Shown here piece after piece: positions 1 to 6,830 of a stretch of DNA of 34,154 nucleotides. Every line of letters begins with the position of its first letter. Position 1 is the first letter of the stretch. The DNA is from Casp-actino8 sp964513215 (GTDB lineage: Bacteria; Actinomycetota; Acidimicrobiia; Acidimicrobiales; Ilumatobacteraceae). The notes beneath the pieces are model-generated. The model was not told the origin of the DNA. It searched no databases and was given only the letters and a program-made list of their open reading frames with translations. Both the position numbers and the translations under genes were made by a program. The stretch lies in NCBI GenBank assembly GCA_964513215.1, contig CAZELU010000021.1, positions 1 through 34,154 of the forward strand. Direction: 5' to 3'.

Positions 1-342
1 GGGGCCGGCTGGTCGCAAGTCGGATCCGGAATCTTCACGAGCGCTCTCGCTCTCATGGCGAAGATCCCCTGGGACATGACGGAGAAGAAGATTCGGATAC
101 ACGCCGAACTCGTCGACGAAGACGGGCGGGGAGTTCTCATCAACGGATCGCCGCTGGCTTTCGACATCGATCTCGAAGTCGCCCGCCCTTCGCATCTGCG
201 GCCTGGTTCCGATGTCGATCAGAACCTGGCCATTCAGATTCCTCCCATCGCTCTGGCACCCGGACGCAGCTACGAATGGCGCGTGACGGTCGACGGCCTC
301 GGGCGCCGCGACTGGAACCGGGCGTTCTTCGTCCGCGAGTAG
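1..342 (+). CDS. DUF6941-like hypothetical protein, 3' part
   Basis: The reading frame is open from the first base of the window, so the gene starts upstream. The ATG at 55 is internal to a frame that already reads GAGWSQVGSGIF before it. The visible 113 residues are hydrophilic and beta-rich, with a pattern of 'DEDGRGVLING', 'EVARPSHLRPG', 'PPIALAPGRSYEWRVTVDG' and a final W-x-x-x-F-F-V. This layout (short beta strands, Pro-Gly turn, 'PGRYEW..DG' strand) resembles the C-terminal half of DUF6941 proteins, which are small proteins of unknown function common in actinobacteria. There is no signal peptide or membrane segment in the visible part. The family assignment is from memory of the motif layout only. 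Hsp20 follows 98 bp downstream. Confidence 0.6.
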   Translation, partial: GAGWSQVGSGIFTSALALMAKIPWDMTEKKIRIHAELVDEDGRGVLINGSPLAFDIDLEVARPSHLRPGSDVDQNLAIQIPPIALAPGRSYEWRVTVDGLGRRDWNRAFFVRE

Positions 343-404
343 TTGCGTCACGATCTCTCCGGGCCGACCGGGCGAGAAGATTCCATCGCCCTACCGTCGT
401 GTTC

Positions 405-420
405 ACCGCAGTCGTGCGGT
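405..420. promoter_or_regulatory. Inverted repeat in the hsp20 leader
   Basis: A perfect 6-bp inverted repeat (ACCGCA, 4-nt spacer GTCG, TGCGGT) sits just upstream of the hsp20 ribosome-binding site (AAGGAG, 429-434). It is not the CIRCE element (TTAGCACTC-N9-GAGTGCTAA) or the HspR site HAIR (CTTGAGT-N7-ACTCAAG). It could be an operator or a leader-RNA hairpin. Only the symmetry is seen; a role is inference. Confidence 0.35.
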
Positions 421-440
421 CGTCTACGAAGGAGTCCCCC

Positions 441-878
441 ATGACGCTTCTCCGCAAACCCCTCTTCGATCTCGACTGGCCCTCCTGGGCCGTCACGAGA
501 AGTCCTTTCGAACGTTCGGATGGATGGGTCGACCTCGTGAGTGACTCGATGATTCGCGTCGAAGAATTCGAGAAGGACAAGCACTTCGTGATTCGTGCCG
601 AAGTCCCGGGTATCGATCCCGACAAGGACGTCGAGTTGACGCTGTCTGACGGCGTCCTGCGTCTCATGGTGCACCGCCAACGGGAAAGCCGCGCAGCCGA
701 CGCCCGGCACTATCGCAGCGAGTTCCAGTACGGATCGTTCACACGCCTCATCGTTCTTCCCGCCGGATCGACGGAGAACGACGTGAAAGCCACGTACGAA
801 TCGGGAATCCTCGAGATCCAGGTTCCGCTCAACGGCGCACACGCGAAAGAAAAGCGCATCCAGATCTCCCGATCGTGA
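441..878 (+). CDS. Hsp20/alpha-crystallin family small heat shock protein
   Basis: 145 aa ATP-independent holdase of the small heat shock family, which binds unfolding cytosolic proteins until DnaK/ClpB refold them. The alpha-crystallin domain covers about residues 35-135. It begins with 'IRVEEFEKDKHFVIRAEVPGID' strands, has the 'DGVLRLMVHRQRE' strand, and ends with the family-typical 'YESGILEIQVPL' (G-I-L-x-I/V-x-V/I-P motif). A short basic tail (KEKRIQI) follows the I-x-I-type C-terminus. The ATG at 441 is chosen because AAGGAG lies 7 nt upstream and the protein then starts MTLLRKPLFD, the usual N-terminal length; the frame is open to 276 but lacks family similarity there. It is monocistronic, with an inverted repeat at 405-420 as a possible control site. 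Confidence 0.93.
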   Translation: MTLLRKPLFDLDWPSWAVTRSPFERSDGWVDLVSDSMIRVEEFEKDKHFVIRAEVPGIDPDKDVELTLSDGVLRLMVHRQRESRAADARHYRSEFQYGSFTRLIVLPAGSTENDVKATYESGILEIQVPLNGAHAKEKRIQISRS

Positions 879-938
879 GTCGCGCCACTACTGTCCGATG
901 ATGGCCTTCAACCCGCTCCTCATGATCGGACGACTCTT

Positions 939-1580
939 CTGAAGATTCTTCTCATGGGCGTCGACCGTCAGTCACTGTCGGATCTCGAGCGCGCCATCAC
1001 CGACACACCGAACGTCACGATCGTCGGCTCCACCACAAGCGCGCCGGCCGCGGTGCGGGCGATCGCCTCCTCTCGCCCCGAGGTGGCCTTGTTCCCCGAG
1101 GATGCCATCGACTTCGGCCGCATGGTGGCGCAGCAGATTCCCGACCTTGCTCGCACGGTGACCGCCCGAGCCGCCGCGATTCGCGGCTCCAACGTGGCGA
1201 TCGAACTCAAAGCCGTGCAGTCCGGACTCGACGGTGTCGTCGACATCTCTCAATCCCCCTCCGACCTCGGGCGTGAACTCGACGCCGTCCGTCGGCGAAT
1301 CTGGACGCCGCGCCACCAGGAAACACTCGAGGCGCTGGGCGGAGAGCCGGCCCTGTTGACGCGCACCCTCTCGTTCGACGACGGAGTCCAGCTCGCCGTG
1401 GCCGACCTCGTCGCTTACGGCTTGACCGACGAGCAGATCGCAGGGGTCCTCGGACTCGATGTTCAGCAGATTCGCAACCGGATCTCCGAGATCCTGTCCC
1501 TGAATTCGCTCTCTCACCGCACCCAGATCGCCGTTCTACGCATCATGAATCGGAAGCTTCCTCTACTCGCGGACGAGTGA
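939..1580 (+). CDS. LuxR-family regulator with degenerate receiver domain (paralog 1)
   Basis: About 213 aa DNA-binding regulator: an N-terminal CheY-like receiver fold (residues 1-125) and a C-terminal LuxR/NarL HTH (about 145-200; 'LTDEQIAGVLGLDVQQIRNR', with NRT near the end). The receiver lacks the phospho-acceptor Asp: the beta-3 strand reads VALFP where active receivers have VLLMD. The beta-5 Lys is also absent (DGVVDIS). Start: the obvious ATG is at 954, but the in-frame CTG at 939 gives MKILLMGV, restoring the first beta strand. It then aligns residue for residue with the two paralogs at 3374-4048 and 4191-4856 (the shared L16 falls in register). A GGA lies 8 nt before the CTG. The conservative annotation is 954-1580. 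It is followed by a small gene at 15 bp. Confidence 0.82.
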   Translation: MKILLMGVDRQSLSDLERAITDTPNVTIVGSTTSAPAAVRAIASSRPEVALFPEDAIDFGRMVAQQIPDLARTVTARAAAIRGSNVAIELKAVQSGLDGVVDISQSPSDLGRELDAVRRRIWTPRHQETLEALGGEPALLTRTLSFDDGVQLAVADLVAYGLTDEQIAGVLGLDVQQIRNRISEILSLNSLSHRTQIAVLRIMNRKLPLLADE

Positions 1581-1594
1581 GGAAGGTCCATCTG

Positions 1595-1870
1595 ATGTCC
1601 GATCTTCGACTGACGCTTCTGTCCGAGTTGGCGGCGACGAGTGAGTTCGTCGACGACGACGTCTTCACCGACGTCTCCGAGGACGGCGAGCGATATACGA
1701 GCTACCGGATCGTCCGGATGACTCACTCGATCGAGCCGAACGACGAGGGCTGGACACATCTCGCCAATGTCGGCCTCCTCGACGGCACCGCTATAGCCGT
1801 TGCTCTGCTCAAGATTCACCTTCGCGTCGTCGAGGACTCGAAGGTGTGCCAGTCACGGCCGAGCGTCTGA
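1595..1870 (+). CDS. Small hypothetical protein downstream of regulator
   Basis: 91 aa protein with no family I recognise. The N-terminus is acidic (SEFVDDDVFTDVSEDGERYT) and the middle has alternating hydrophobic residues (YRIVRMTHSI, GTAIAVALLKIHLRVV), suggesting a small alpha/beta fold. No signal peptide or transmembrane segment is clear. ATG 1595 is chosen because AGGAAGG (1580-1586) lies 8 nt upstream; the frame could also start at GTG 1577, overlapping the regulator's stop. The close spacing to the regulator suggests co-transcription and a possible functional link. The last 18 bp overlap the 3' end of the convergent WS/DGAT gene, so the C-terminus could be a chance extension. Confidence 0.6.
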   Translation: MSDLRLTLLSELAATSEFVDDDVFTDVSEDGERYTSYRIVRMTHSIEPNDEGWTHLANVGLLDGTAIAVALLKIHLRVVEDSKVCQSRPSV

Positions 1871-3340
1871 CTTCACACCGAACGCCTCACGCAGAACTCC
1901 GATCTCGGCGAAGTGCAAGTCGAGGAGGTCCCAGAGGTCGGGCACGAGCTCTCGACAGGCGATCAGACCGAAGTCGAGGCGGTCCAGATAACTGTGCACC
2001 GTGATGTTGAGCCCCATTCCATCGGTGACGATCGACACCGGTATGTAGTTCTCCATTCGAGCACCGCTCAGATACATCGGTGTTCGAGGGCCGGGCACAT
2101 TCGAGATGACGACGTTGAACGGGAGGAGTCGCGCTCGGTCGGCCCACCGCAGACGCGACGCCAAGCGAGCCGCCGCGGTCGCGAGTAGCGGCGACGTGGC
2201 CTGGGCGCCTTGGGCGATCGTGTCGGCCGGAAGTAGTTCGAACTGTCTCTTGGCCAACTCCATGGCCTGATGGCACAGGGCGACCCGCTCGATCGGATCG
2301 GCGCAATTGGTCGGCAAGTCGGCCACGATCCCCGACACTTGATTCGTCCACGGGACCTCTTCCTCCCCCGTTCGCGTCGACACGGGAACCATCGCGCGAA
2401 GAGGCCGGTCCGGGAGAGCATCGTGGCGGATCAAGTACTCCCTGAGAGCGCCGGTACAGACGGCCATCACCACGTCGTTGACCGTTCCGCCCGACGCCGT
2501 CTTCAGCTCCTTGATGGTCTCGAGCGATGCCGAGCGCATCGCGAATCGGCGGTGCGCGGTGATGGTCCTGTTCCACGGGGTCGGCGGGGCGGGAGTGAGG
2601 GGAAGTGTGACGCGGTCGATGTCGGCCGAACGCTCGGTCGATCCGCGACGCGTGATGGATCGCACCGTCTTGCGGACCTGCCGGGTGAGATCGCTCGCTG
2701 ATGACAGACCGAGGGAATCGACCACACCTTGGGTGACGCGCAACTGCAGACGCAACGCCTTGACTGGGTTGGAAGCCAACTTCGCCACGGCTCGTCGTAC
2801 CAACTCGGTTTCGCTCACTGCTTCGACCTCAGGAAGAGGTGTCGGAGTCAGATCGGGGCGTGCGTCAGGCGTCTGGTCGGTCAGCATGTTGAGCATCACG
2901 ACTCCGGCTCCCCCGTCGATCGACGAATGGTGGAACTTCGTCATCAGAGCCCAACGTCCGTCACTCAGGCCTTCGATGACGTAGACCTCCCACAGCGGAC
3001 GCTGACGATCGAGAGCCCGGCCGAAGATGCGCGCCACCTGGTCGGCGAGTTGGGCCTCGGTTCCCGGCGGGGCGAGACCGAGGTGACGAACGTGGTAGTC
3101 GAGGTCGAAGTCGTCGTCGACCACCCAATAGGGATGATCGATTCCGAGTGGAACGTCGAGGAGTTTCTCGTGCAGCGGCCCGACTCGACCCGCCAATGCT
3201 TCGAAGCGCTCGTACACCGCTCGATACGGATCGAAGTTGGCACTCGGGCGGCTGTACAACGCGAGTCCCGACACGTGCCCGAAGGTCGTCGACGTCTCGA
3301 GATGCAGGAATGTCGCATCCAGTCCCGAGAGCTGCCTCAT
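1853..3340 (-). CDS. Wax ester synthase / diacylglycerol O-acyltransferase (WS/DGAT)
   Basis: 495 aa acyltransferase that makes wax esters or triacylglycerol from acyl-CoA and an alcohol or diacylglycerol; such enzymes feed lipid storage in actinobacteria. The N-terminus MRQLSGLDATFLHLET is the family's canonical start. The catalytic HHxxxDG motif is present as HHSSIDG near residue 140. The C-terminal half has the family's 'NVVISNVPGP' and 'GLNITVHSYLDRLDFGLIACRELVPD' stretches. The start at 3340 is preferred over the upstream ATG at 3370 because it matches the family and has a perfect TACTTT hexamer 6 nt before it (leaderless). It lies 33 bp downstream of a LuxR-type regulator gene on the same strand, so that regulator may control it. 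The 3' end overlaps the convergent small gene by 18 bp. Confidence 0.94.
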   Translation of the reverse strand: MRQLSGLDATFLHLETSTTFGHVSGLALYSRPSANFDPYRAVYERFEALAGRVGPLHEKLLDVPLGIDHPYWVVDDDFDLDYHVRHLGLAPPGTEAQLADQVARIFGRALDRQRPLWEVYVIEGLSDGRWALMTKFHHSSIDGGAGVVMLNMLTDQTPDARPDLTPTPLPEVEAVSETELVRRAVAKLASNPVKALRLQLRVTQGVVDSLGLSSASDLTRQVRKTVRSITRRGSTERSADIDRVTLPLTPAPPTPWNRTITAHRRFAMRSASLETIKELKTASGGTVNDVVMAVCTGALREYLIRHDALPDRPLRAMVPVSTRTGEEEVPWTNQVSGIVADLPTNCADPIERVALCHQAMELAKRQFELLPADTIAQGAQATSPLLATAAARLASRLRWADRARLLPFNVVISNVPGPRTPMYLSGARMENYIPVSIVTDGMGLNITVHSYLDRLDFGLIACRELVPDLWDLLDLHFAEIGVLREAFGVKSDARP

Positions 3341-3346
3341 GGCGGA

Positions 3347-3352
3347 AAAGTA
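3347..3352 (-). promoter_or_regulatory. -10-like hexamer of leaderless WS/DGAT promoter
   Basis: TACTTT on the minus strand matches the actinobacterial -10 pattern TAnnnT. It ends exactly 6 nt before the ATG at 3340, the geometry expected if transcription starts at or next to the start codon. No Shine-Dalgarno sequence is visible there. The site supports an independent promoter for the acyltransferase gene. Confidence 0.5.
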
Positions 3353-3373
3353 CCGCCCGTTCGGCGGCACAGA

Positions 3374-4048
3374 TCAGTCGGACGGACCAGGAATCAGAGG
3401 ACTCAGCCGCTTGAGCAAATCGCGGTGATGGAAGACCCAGGCCAGTTGAGTGCGGTTGATCATCCCGGACCGGATGAGCATGTGGCTGATCCGGTTTCGA
3501 ATCGTCTGAGGCGAGAGGTACAGCGCGGAGGCGATCTCCAAGTCGGACAAGCCGATCGCGACGAGATTCAGGATCTCTTCGTCGGCCGGATCGTGGGTCA
3601 CCTCCCCGAGGCTGATGCGTCGGCGGCTCACCGGGCGGGGCAGTTCGCGCCACAGGAGGTCGGAGTCGAGCGCGAACCGTCCGAGACTCACGTTTCGAAC
3701 CGCCGCCACGATCTCGGGCATGGCGAAACCGAGATCGATGACGTCGTCGTAGCCCGACTGGGCGGCGCGGATCTTCACGACGTTCGACGGATGCCGAACC
3801 GCCAGGGCCACCCTGGCCGAACCCGCTCCAGCGGCATCGAGATAGTCGGAGAACAACGACGACAAGAAAGTCAGATCGGCCATCACCTTCCCGATCAGCA
3901 TCACGTCAGGGCCGAAACGTGTGATCGCTTCGACGGTGGGGCCGAAGGCCAGGAACGTATCCAGACACGCCACCGACCCGAGCTCGCTCAGCCCGTCGAC
4001 CAGATCGGGCCGTTCGGTCACGACCGTGCGTGCGATCATGATCTTCAT
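3374..4048 (-). CDS. LuxR-family regulator with degenerate receiver domain (paralog 2)
   Basis: 224 aa regulator of the same build as its two neighbours: a receiver-like fold (residues 1-125) and a C-terminal LuxR/NarL HTH (about 155-215; 'LSDLEIASALYLSPQTIRNR' then 'NRTQLAWVF'). In beta-3, 'DVMLIG' replaces the usual 'DVVLMD', so the phospho-acceptor Asp is a Gly. The beta-5 segment 'DDVIDLG' lacks the switch Lys. It is therefore unlikely to be a classical phosphorylated response regulator, and no histidine kinase is nearby. ATG 4048 is chosen over the GTG immediately before it because MKIMIART aligns with paralog 1. It is followed 33 bp later by the WS/DGAT gene, a likely target or operon partner. 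Confidence 0.85.
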   Translation of the reverse strand: MKIMIARTVVTERPDLVDGLSELGSVACLDTFLAFGPTVEAITRFGPDVMLIGKVMADLTFLSSLFSDYLDAAGAGSARVALAVRHPSNVVKIRAAQSGYDDVIDLGFAMPEIVAAVRNVSLGRFALDSDLLWRELPRPVSRRRISLGEVTHDPADEEILNLVAIGLSDLEIASALYLSPQTIRNRISHMLIRSGMINRTQLAWVFHHRDLLKRLSPLIPGPSD

Positions 4049-4127
4049 CACTCACTCTCGGGTCGGCTCAGTCGCACATCGGAACCCGGGACATACTTCG
4101 GTGTTAGCAAACTGGATGTTGGAGCCT

Positions 4128-4147
4128 GTTGGTACAAATGTACCGAC
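4128..4147. promoter_or_regulatory. Palindromic operator candidate upstream of regulator paralog 2
   Basis: The core GGTACA-AA-TGTACC is a perfect 6+6 palindrome (4131-4144). It extends outward to GTt...gAC, with one mismatch. It lies about 80 bp upstream of the regulator starting at 4048, in a locally AT-richer 139-bp gap. The location suits an autoregulatory or stress operator. The cognate factor is unknown. Confidence 0.4.
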
Positions 4148-4159
4148 GCCTGTTTCGAC

Positions 4160-4182
4160 GACTCCGACGACTCGACGGAGTC
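4160..4182 (-). terminator. Hairpin downstream of regulator paralog 3
   Basis: A perfect 7-bp inverted repeat (GACTCCG / CGGAGTC) with a 9-nt loop lies 8 nt after the stop codon of the gene ending at 4191. There is no U-tract, so if it terminates it does so in the U-less manner often proposed for high-GC actinobacteria. It may instead be an mRNA 3'-end stabiliser. Confidence 0.4.
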
Positions 4183-4190
4183 AGACGAGA

Positions 4191-4856
4191 TCAATCCTCG
4201 CGTTCAGATCCGCCCGACAGCAGCTCGGTCATACCGATGTCGGTGAACAGCCATCCCAGATGCGTTCGATTGGCACAACCGGCACGCTGAATCATCGCGC
4301 TCACTCGGTTGCGCACGGTCTGAACGGAGAGGTGCACCCCCAGAGCGATGTCGCGATCCGAGACGCCGAGCGAGACGAGCTCGATGATGTCGTGGTCGAT
4401 GGCGTCGACGACCACGTCGTCCACGTCAGCCGATGGTCGATAGGTCTCGACGGTGTCCCACAGCCGATCGTGCCGGAGCAGCGACTCGCCGGCGCAGATG
4501 CTCCGCATCCGCTCGACGACATCGGGTGCCGACATATCGGTGTCGATGATGTCGAAGAAGCCGCGACGCTGAGCCTGGATCTTGACGGCATCGGTCGAAC
4601 CCCCGGACCCCAGCACGCACTGCGCCCCCGCCCGACTTCCGGCCAGACCCAGACGACACATGAGCGAGGACGCGCTCGTCAACTGCGGACCAACGACGAC
4701 GATGTCGGGGCGACTGCGGGCGATGGTCGCGCGGGCGATACGCGCCGAGGATCGATGATCGACCACCTCGACCGACCAAGTCGAGTCGGCGTCGCGCACG
4801 GCGTCGCGCAGGCCGGGGACAGCCCGGTCGACCCACACATCCACGACGCTTCGCAT
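4191..4856 (-). CDS. LuxR-family regulator with degenerate receiver domain (paralog 3)
   Basis: 221 aa third member of the local regulator family: a receiver-like domain (residues 1-125) and a LuxR/NarL HTH (about 150-210; 'VSDRDIALGVHLSVQTVRNR', then 'NRTHLGWLF'). Beta-3 reads DIVVVG, with Gly at the phospho-acceptor position, and beta-5 is 'FDIIDTD' without the Lys. The start ATG 4856 has a clear GGAGG 8 nt upstream and gives an N-terminus in register with the other two paralogs. The shared 'RNR' in the recognition helix across all three suggests similar DNA targets. It is separated from paralog 2 by a hairpin and a palindromic operator candidate. Confidence 0.86.
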   Translation of the reverse strand: MRSVVDVWVDRAVPGLRDAVRDADSTWSVEVVDHRSSARIARATIARSRPDIVVVGPQLTSASSLMCRLGLAGSRAGAQCVLGSGGSTDAVKIQAQRRGFFDIIDTDMSAPDVVERMRSICAGESLLRHDRLWDTVETYRPSADVDDVVVDAIDHDIIELVSLGVSDRDIALGVHLSVQTVRNRVSAMIQRAGCANRTHLGWLFTDIGMTELLSGGSERED

Positions 4857-4927
4857 CTCTCAGGCCTCCGAGCGCCGACCCTAGGGGCTGGCCTGTCAGC
4901 CACGAGCGAACGGAAGTACTTCGACGA

Positions 4928-4947
4928 TGCGTGTCTGGTCACACGCA
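4928..4947 (-). terminator. Hairpin just downstream of tRNA-Gly
   Basis: A 7-bp perfect inverted repeat (TGCGTGT / ACACGCA) with a 6-nt loop begins 3 nt after the encoded CCA end of the tRNA. It lacks a U-run. The position suggests transcript end formation for the tRNA gene, but this is inference. Confidence 0.4.
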
Positions 4948-4950
4948 CAC

Positions 4951-5026
4951 TGGAGCGGACGACGGGATTCGAACCCGCGACCCTCACCTTGGCAAGGTGA
5001 TGCTCTACCAACTGAGCCACGTCCGC
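4951..5026 (-). tRNA. tRNA-Gly (anticodon GCC), CCA encoded
   Basis: The minus strand folds into a full cloverleaf. The acceptor arms are GCGGACG and CGTCCGC, the D-arm GCTCAGTTGGTAGAGC, the anticodon stem TCACC/GGTGA with loop TTGCCAA, and the T-arm GCGGG-TTCGAAT-CCCGT. The anticodon is GCC, which reads GGC/GGU glycine codons. The discriminator base is U, as usual for tRNA-Gly, and the 3' CCA is encoded in the DNA (4951-4953). Confidence 0.97.
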
Positions 5027-5071
5027 AGCACGGGAAACACTATCGCCGGGTCACTCGGGCCCACACCCCGG

Positions 5072-5971
5072 TCAGGGCGCCTCCAGAGCATCGGCCCGTG
5101 ACCGTCCCCACACGGTCCCGGCCAGACCCCCGAGCACCATGGCCGCTCCGATGACCTTGCTCCAGCCGAGGGACTGGTCGTAGATCAGCCAGGCGCCGAC
5201 CACTGACACGACGGGGCCGAGCAACGTGAGCAACGACGTGACCGTGGCGTCGAGATGACGACTGGCCCAGGTGACGAGACCATGACCCACCAGGCCCGGG
5301 CCCGCGATCATCCCGGCCAACAAGAGGTAGTCCTTCGCACCGACGGCCGTGAGGTCGTCGGACGCCAACAGACACCATGGCGTGATGGTGATCGAGCCGA
5401 CGAGAAAGACTCCCGACAAGAACGTCCAGCCGTCGATGCCAGCATCGCGCGTGCGCTTCAAGATGATGAAGTAGACGGTCCAGCACGTCACGTTGACCAG
5501 CGCGTAGAAGTCACCTTTCAACGAAGCACCGTCACTGTTCGAGCCGACCAGCACGACCAGCACGAGCCCGAACAGCGAGACGAATGCGAAAGGAAGACGA
5601 CGCAGTTCGGTGCGCTCCCCCAGCAATCGTCCGAGGCCGAGCACCATGAGGGCTGGCGTGAGATGCGAGATGAGCGTGGCGGCCGCGATCGACGTGGTTC
5701 GCGCCGCCTGGAAACCGAACATCATCGACAGCCCGAAGAACACACCGGGCACCACACACTTCTTCAGAACAGCGAGCGTCATGGGCTGGCCCCACACACG
5801 AGCGGCCACGAACATGACCGGAGTGCCCAACCACATGCGATACAGCGCGACGGTGGTGCCGTCGACGCTCATCCCGCGCACCATCAACGGACCGAGACCC
5901 CACGCCACCACGGCGAGGAGAACGGCGGGAACGGCGACGTCGTTCGATTCGCGGCTGGCGGCGAGGGTCAC
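5072..5971 (-). CDS. EamA/DMT-family transporter
   Basis: 299 aa inner-membrane protein of the drug/metabolite transporter superfamily, made of two repeated EamA domains of five helices each. About ten hydrophobic segments are visible, including 'AVLLAVVAWGLGPLMVRGM', 'FAFVSLFGLVLVVLVG', 'LLLAGMIAGPGLVGHGLVTW' and 'VIGAAMVLGGLAGTVWG'. The end of each half carries the typical 'LLGERTELRRL..' and 'GWSKVIGAAMVLGG' patterns. The substrate cannot be read from the sequence; relatives export amino acids or metabolites. The start ATG at 5971 overlaps the stop of the upstream 73-aa gene by 4 nt (ATGA), so the two are translationally coupled. Confidence 0.9.
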   Translation of the reverse strand: MTLAASRESNDVAVPAVLLAVVAWGLGPLMVRGMSVDGTTVALYRMWLGTPVMFVAARVWGQPMTLAVLKKCVVPGVFFGLSMMFGFQAARTTSIAAATLISHLTPALMVLGLGRLLGERTELRRLPFAFVSLFGLVLVVLVGSNSDGASLKGDFYALVNVTCWTVYFIILKRTRDAGIDGWTFLSGVFLVGSITITPWCLLASDDLTAVGAKDYLLLAGMIAGPGLVGHGLVTWASRHLDATVTSLLTLLGPVVSVVGAWLIYDQSLGWSKVIGAAMVLGGLAGTVWGRSRADALEAP

Positions 5972-6189
5972 GAGGCCTTCGGACGCAGGTCGACCCGGAG
6001 GACGAGTACTCCGTCCTCGATGGTCGCCTGCGCGTCACCGATGATCGCGAAGTCCTGGAAATCGCGCTGTGCGTTCTCGATGAACAACTGGCGTTCTTCA
6101 CCAGCCACCGGCGGAAGAGGGCGCTTCTTCACGGCGGCAGCCCGGTCGCGGAACCTCTGGAGCATCGCATCGAGATCGAGTTCGGCCAT
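5968..6189 (-). CDS. Small hypothetical protein coupled to EamA transporter
   Basis: 73 aa protein of unknown family. The N-terminal half is a likely helix (ELDLDAMLQRFRDRAAAVKK). A Pro-rich link (RPLPPVAGEE) is followed by a second helix and a beta hairpin 'IGDAQATIEDGVLVLRVDLRP'. The latter is a common pattern in small soluble actinobacterial proteins. It is cytosolic by composition. A TACCGT hexamer ends 6 nt before the ATG, so it is probably the leaderless first gene of a two-gene operon with the transporter (4-nt overlap). No function can be assigned. Confidence 0.78.
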   Translation of the reverse strand: MAELDLDAMLQRFRDRAAAVKKRPLPPVAGEERQLFIENAQRDFQDFAIIGDAQATIEDGVLVLRVDLRPKAS

Positions 6190-6195
6190 ACCTCC

Positions 6196-6201
6196 ACGGT
6201 A
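6196..6201 (-). promoter_or_regulatory. -10-like hexamer of leaderless promoter
   Basis: TACCGT (minus strand) matches TAnnnT and is separated by 6 nt (GGAGGT) from the ATG at 6189. The GGAGG lies only 1 nt from the ATG, too close to act as a ribosome-binding site, which favours leaderless initiation. Confidence 0.45.
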
Positions 6202-6242
6202 GACCGCGAGCCGACCGTGAGCCGGCTTCTCGACACCGACGC

Positions 6243-6770
6243 TCAGCGACCGAGCAGCGGATCGATGGGGGACGATCCACCACGCTCGATCGGACCCGAG
6301 TTGACCGGATCGGCGTCGTACAGATCGGAGTCCTCGTCCAGGTCGTCAAACAAACCGTCACCCGTCTCGATGACGGGCTCGTCGGGAGCGAATTCGATGT
6401 CGGCCGGAATCTCGTCGTCGACCACAACGACGTCGACCGCTGGCACTTCGCTGACCGCATCGTCGGCTGACGCATCGTCGACGAGCAGCTCGTCGGCAAC
6501 GGGTTCGAGAACGGCGACCGCCGCGCCCGGCCGGGCCACATCGAGAGCCTGACGACGTTCGATGGGGCTACCCAGACGCCACCGTTTCGAGCTCATCACC
6601 ACCAGGGGCGCCAATGCCTCGGGGTCGGGACGCGTGGAGCGCCAGAACCACACGGTGATGCCAGTGAGCGCCACCCCGGCCGCCACCAGCGCCACGGCCA
6701 CCACCAACACCACCGCGGAACTTCCGGTGTCGCCGACGGAGCGGGTGTCGATGCCGGCCAACCAGGTCAC
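6243..6770 (-). CDS. Single-pass membrane protein with acidic cytoplasmic tail
   Basis: 175 aa protein of unknown family. Residues 1-16 are short and extracytoplasmic. A transmembrane helix follows ('SSAVVLVVAVALVAAGVALTG..VWFW', about 17-43), ending in basic residues (RSTRPD, SSKRWR) that place the C-terminus inside by the positive-inside rule. From residue 85 on, the tail is low-complexity and strongly acidic (VVVVDDEIPADIEF, LFDDLDEDSDLYDAD). It ends with a short Gly/Ser/Pro stretch. The start is GTG 6770, with CATAAT 6 nt upstream. The disordered acidic tail may bind a partner or a basic surface, but nothing in the neighbours shows which. Confidence 0.75.
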   Translation of the reverse strand: MTWLAGIDTRSVGDTGSSAVVLVVAVALVAAGVALTGITVWFWRSTRPDPEALAPLVVMSSKRWRLGSPIERRQALDVARPGAAVAVLEPVADELLVDDASADDAVSEVPAVDVVVVDDEIPADIEFAPDEPVIETGDGLFDDLDEDSDLYDADPVNSGPIERGGSSPIDPLLGR

Positions 6771-6776
6771 CCCGCC

Positions 6777-6782
6777 ATTATG
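6777..6782 (-). promoter_or_regulatory. -10-like hexamer of leaderless promoter
   Basis: CATAAT on the minus strand differs from the TATAAT consensus at one base and ends 6 nt before the GTG start at 6770. Confidence 0.45.
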
Positions 6783-6830
6783 TCGGGCGCCAGCCGTGCC
6801 GAACCCCCGATCGAGCCCGGAACGTGATCG

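Noticed and set aside
2729..4246. A 505-codon open frame on the plus strand opposite the WS/DGAT and regulator genes
   Set aside because: It is an antisense shadow of high-GC coding sequence; it has no family motifs and spans two real genes on the other strand.
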